A model generated the notes under the pieces. That model ran no database searches, was not told where the DNA came from, and saw only the letters and a program-made list of their open reading frames with translations. Below, one piece after another: positions 63,519 through 64,000 of a DNA stretch of 64,000 bases. Made by a program: the position numbers and the translations under genes. The DNA is taken from contig OX637346.1 in NCBI GenBank assembly GCA_951799405.1, positions 10,439,215 through 10,503,214 of the forward strand. Direction: 5' to 3'. The DNA is from Agapetus fuscipes. Taxonomy: Eukaryota; Arthropoda; Insecta; Trichoptera; Glossosomatidae. How positions within the stretch are numbered: position 1 is the first letter of the stretch; each line of letters begins with the position of its first letter.

Positions 63519-64000
63519 TTACTTTATAGCAGTCCGAAGGACTGTTATAAAGTATTGTATTCGTCCGAAAAAAAAAAATGAGGTTTCAACGGAAATGAGT
63601 TGTCCTGCACCAGGACATGCAAAAAAACCTAATTTGTCGAACCTGTCCGTCCGTCCGTCCGTCCGTATGGATGTATGTATGTCCCAGCCGGAACTACTAA
63701 TCGCAGAGACACCAATTTTTGGATTTAGAGAATTGACAACCACAGATTTTGATGGGCCGACCGGCATGGCACCAACCTGAAAATTCAAGATGGCTGCCAT
63801 ACAAAAAAAAACATAAAATTGCATTTTCCTTAAAAACGGCTCTAACGATTTTCCTTAAAATTTCAGTGTGGTCGTTGCTTAAATTGTCGCGAAGAAAATT
63901 TGTTATGGCAACACTCTTCCCAACCTGCGTCTATGAGTTGCCATATGAAAGAAAAAAACGATTGTGATTATCTCGGAAATGGCTGGGTTGACAAAAAAAA
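63519..64000. repeat. Unclassified repeat-like sequence with (CCGT)n microsatellite
   Basis: Contains an inverted AGTCCGAAGGACTG, a CCGT run at 63647-63665, then TATGTATGTC, ACTACTAATCGCAGAGACAC and CAAGATGGCTGCCATAC. It looks like a widespread intergenic element rather than a gene. The window ends inside it. Confidence 0.4.

Overview
The window is nuclear DNA of an animal, most likely an arthropod and probably an insect. It is AT-rich and intron-bearing, and it is packed with degenerate transposable elements: SINEs with tRNA and 5S rRNA heads, several non-LTR (LINE) families, a Ty3/gypsy element with a SAP-domain Gag, and DNA-transposon derivatives. I cannot name the species. No bacterial features, authentic tRNA or rRNA genes, or CRISPR arrays were seen.

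Host genes: I can support only two, both on the minus strand and in tandem: 41239-50645 (upstream copy) and 31505-38838 (downstream copy). Both encode secreted S10 serine carboxypeptidases of the retinoid-inducible/SCPEP1 type. Each has nine exons. All splice phases match, and exons 2, 3, 4, 7 and 8 have identical lengths (230, 100, 131, 78 and 155 nt), so they are products of a tandem duplication. The upstream copy keeps every expected motif. The downstream copy keeps the Ser/Asp/His triad but has lost the canonical glycine-rich oxyanion-side motif and may have changed function.

Layout. 1-19.1 kb: AT-rich intergenic DNA with foldback elements, a 1.2-kb terminal-inverted-repeat element, LINE relics, a tRNA-derived SINE and copies of a roughly 250-bp repeat that dominates the window (called repeat M here). 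19.1-19.9 kb: an hAT-like element carrying a nested SINE. 19.9-25.3 kb: a gypsy element with intact gag but a pol cut off inside integrase, and a single LTR. 25.3-31.5 kb: nested SINE/repeat M insertions, LINE scraps and unassigned DNA. 31.5-50.65 kb: the carboxypeptidase pair, with introns full of repeats. 50.65-64 kb: SINEs, LINE tails, miniature inverted-repeat elements and repeat M copies, with no recognisable gene.

The most unusual material is in the repeats: a recurring stem-loop module reminiscent of a hammerhead ribozyme core, including one copy set in a perfect 85-bp hairpin flanked by a 14-bp target-site duplication; a SINE whose head is a full-length 5S rRNA-like domain fused to a tRNA-like domain, one copy of which carries the 3' tail of a LINE family also present here; and an inverted-repeat element holding eleven copies of one 14-bp motif.
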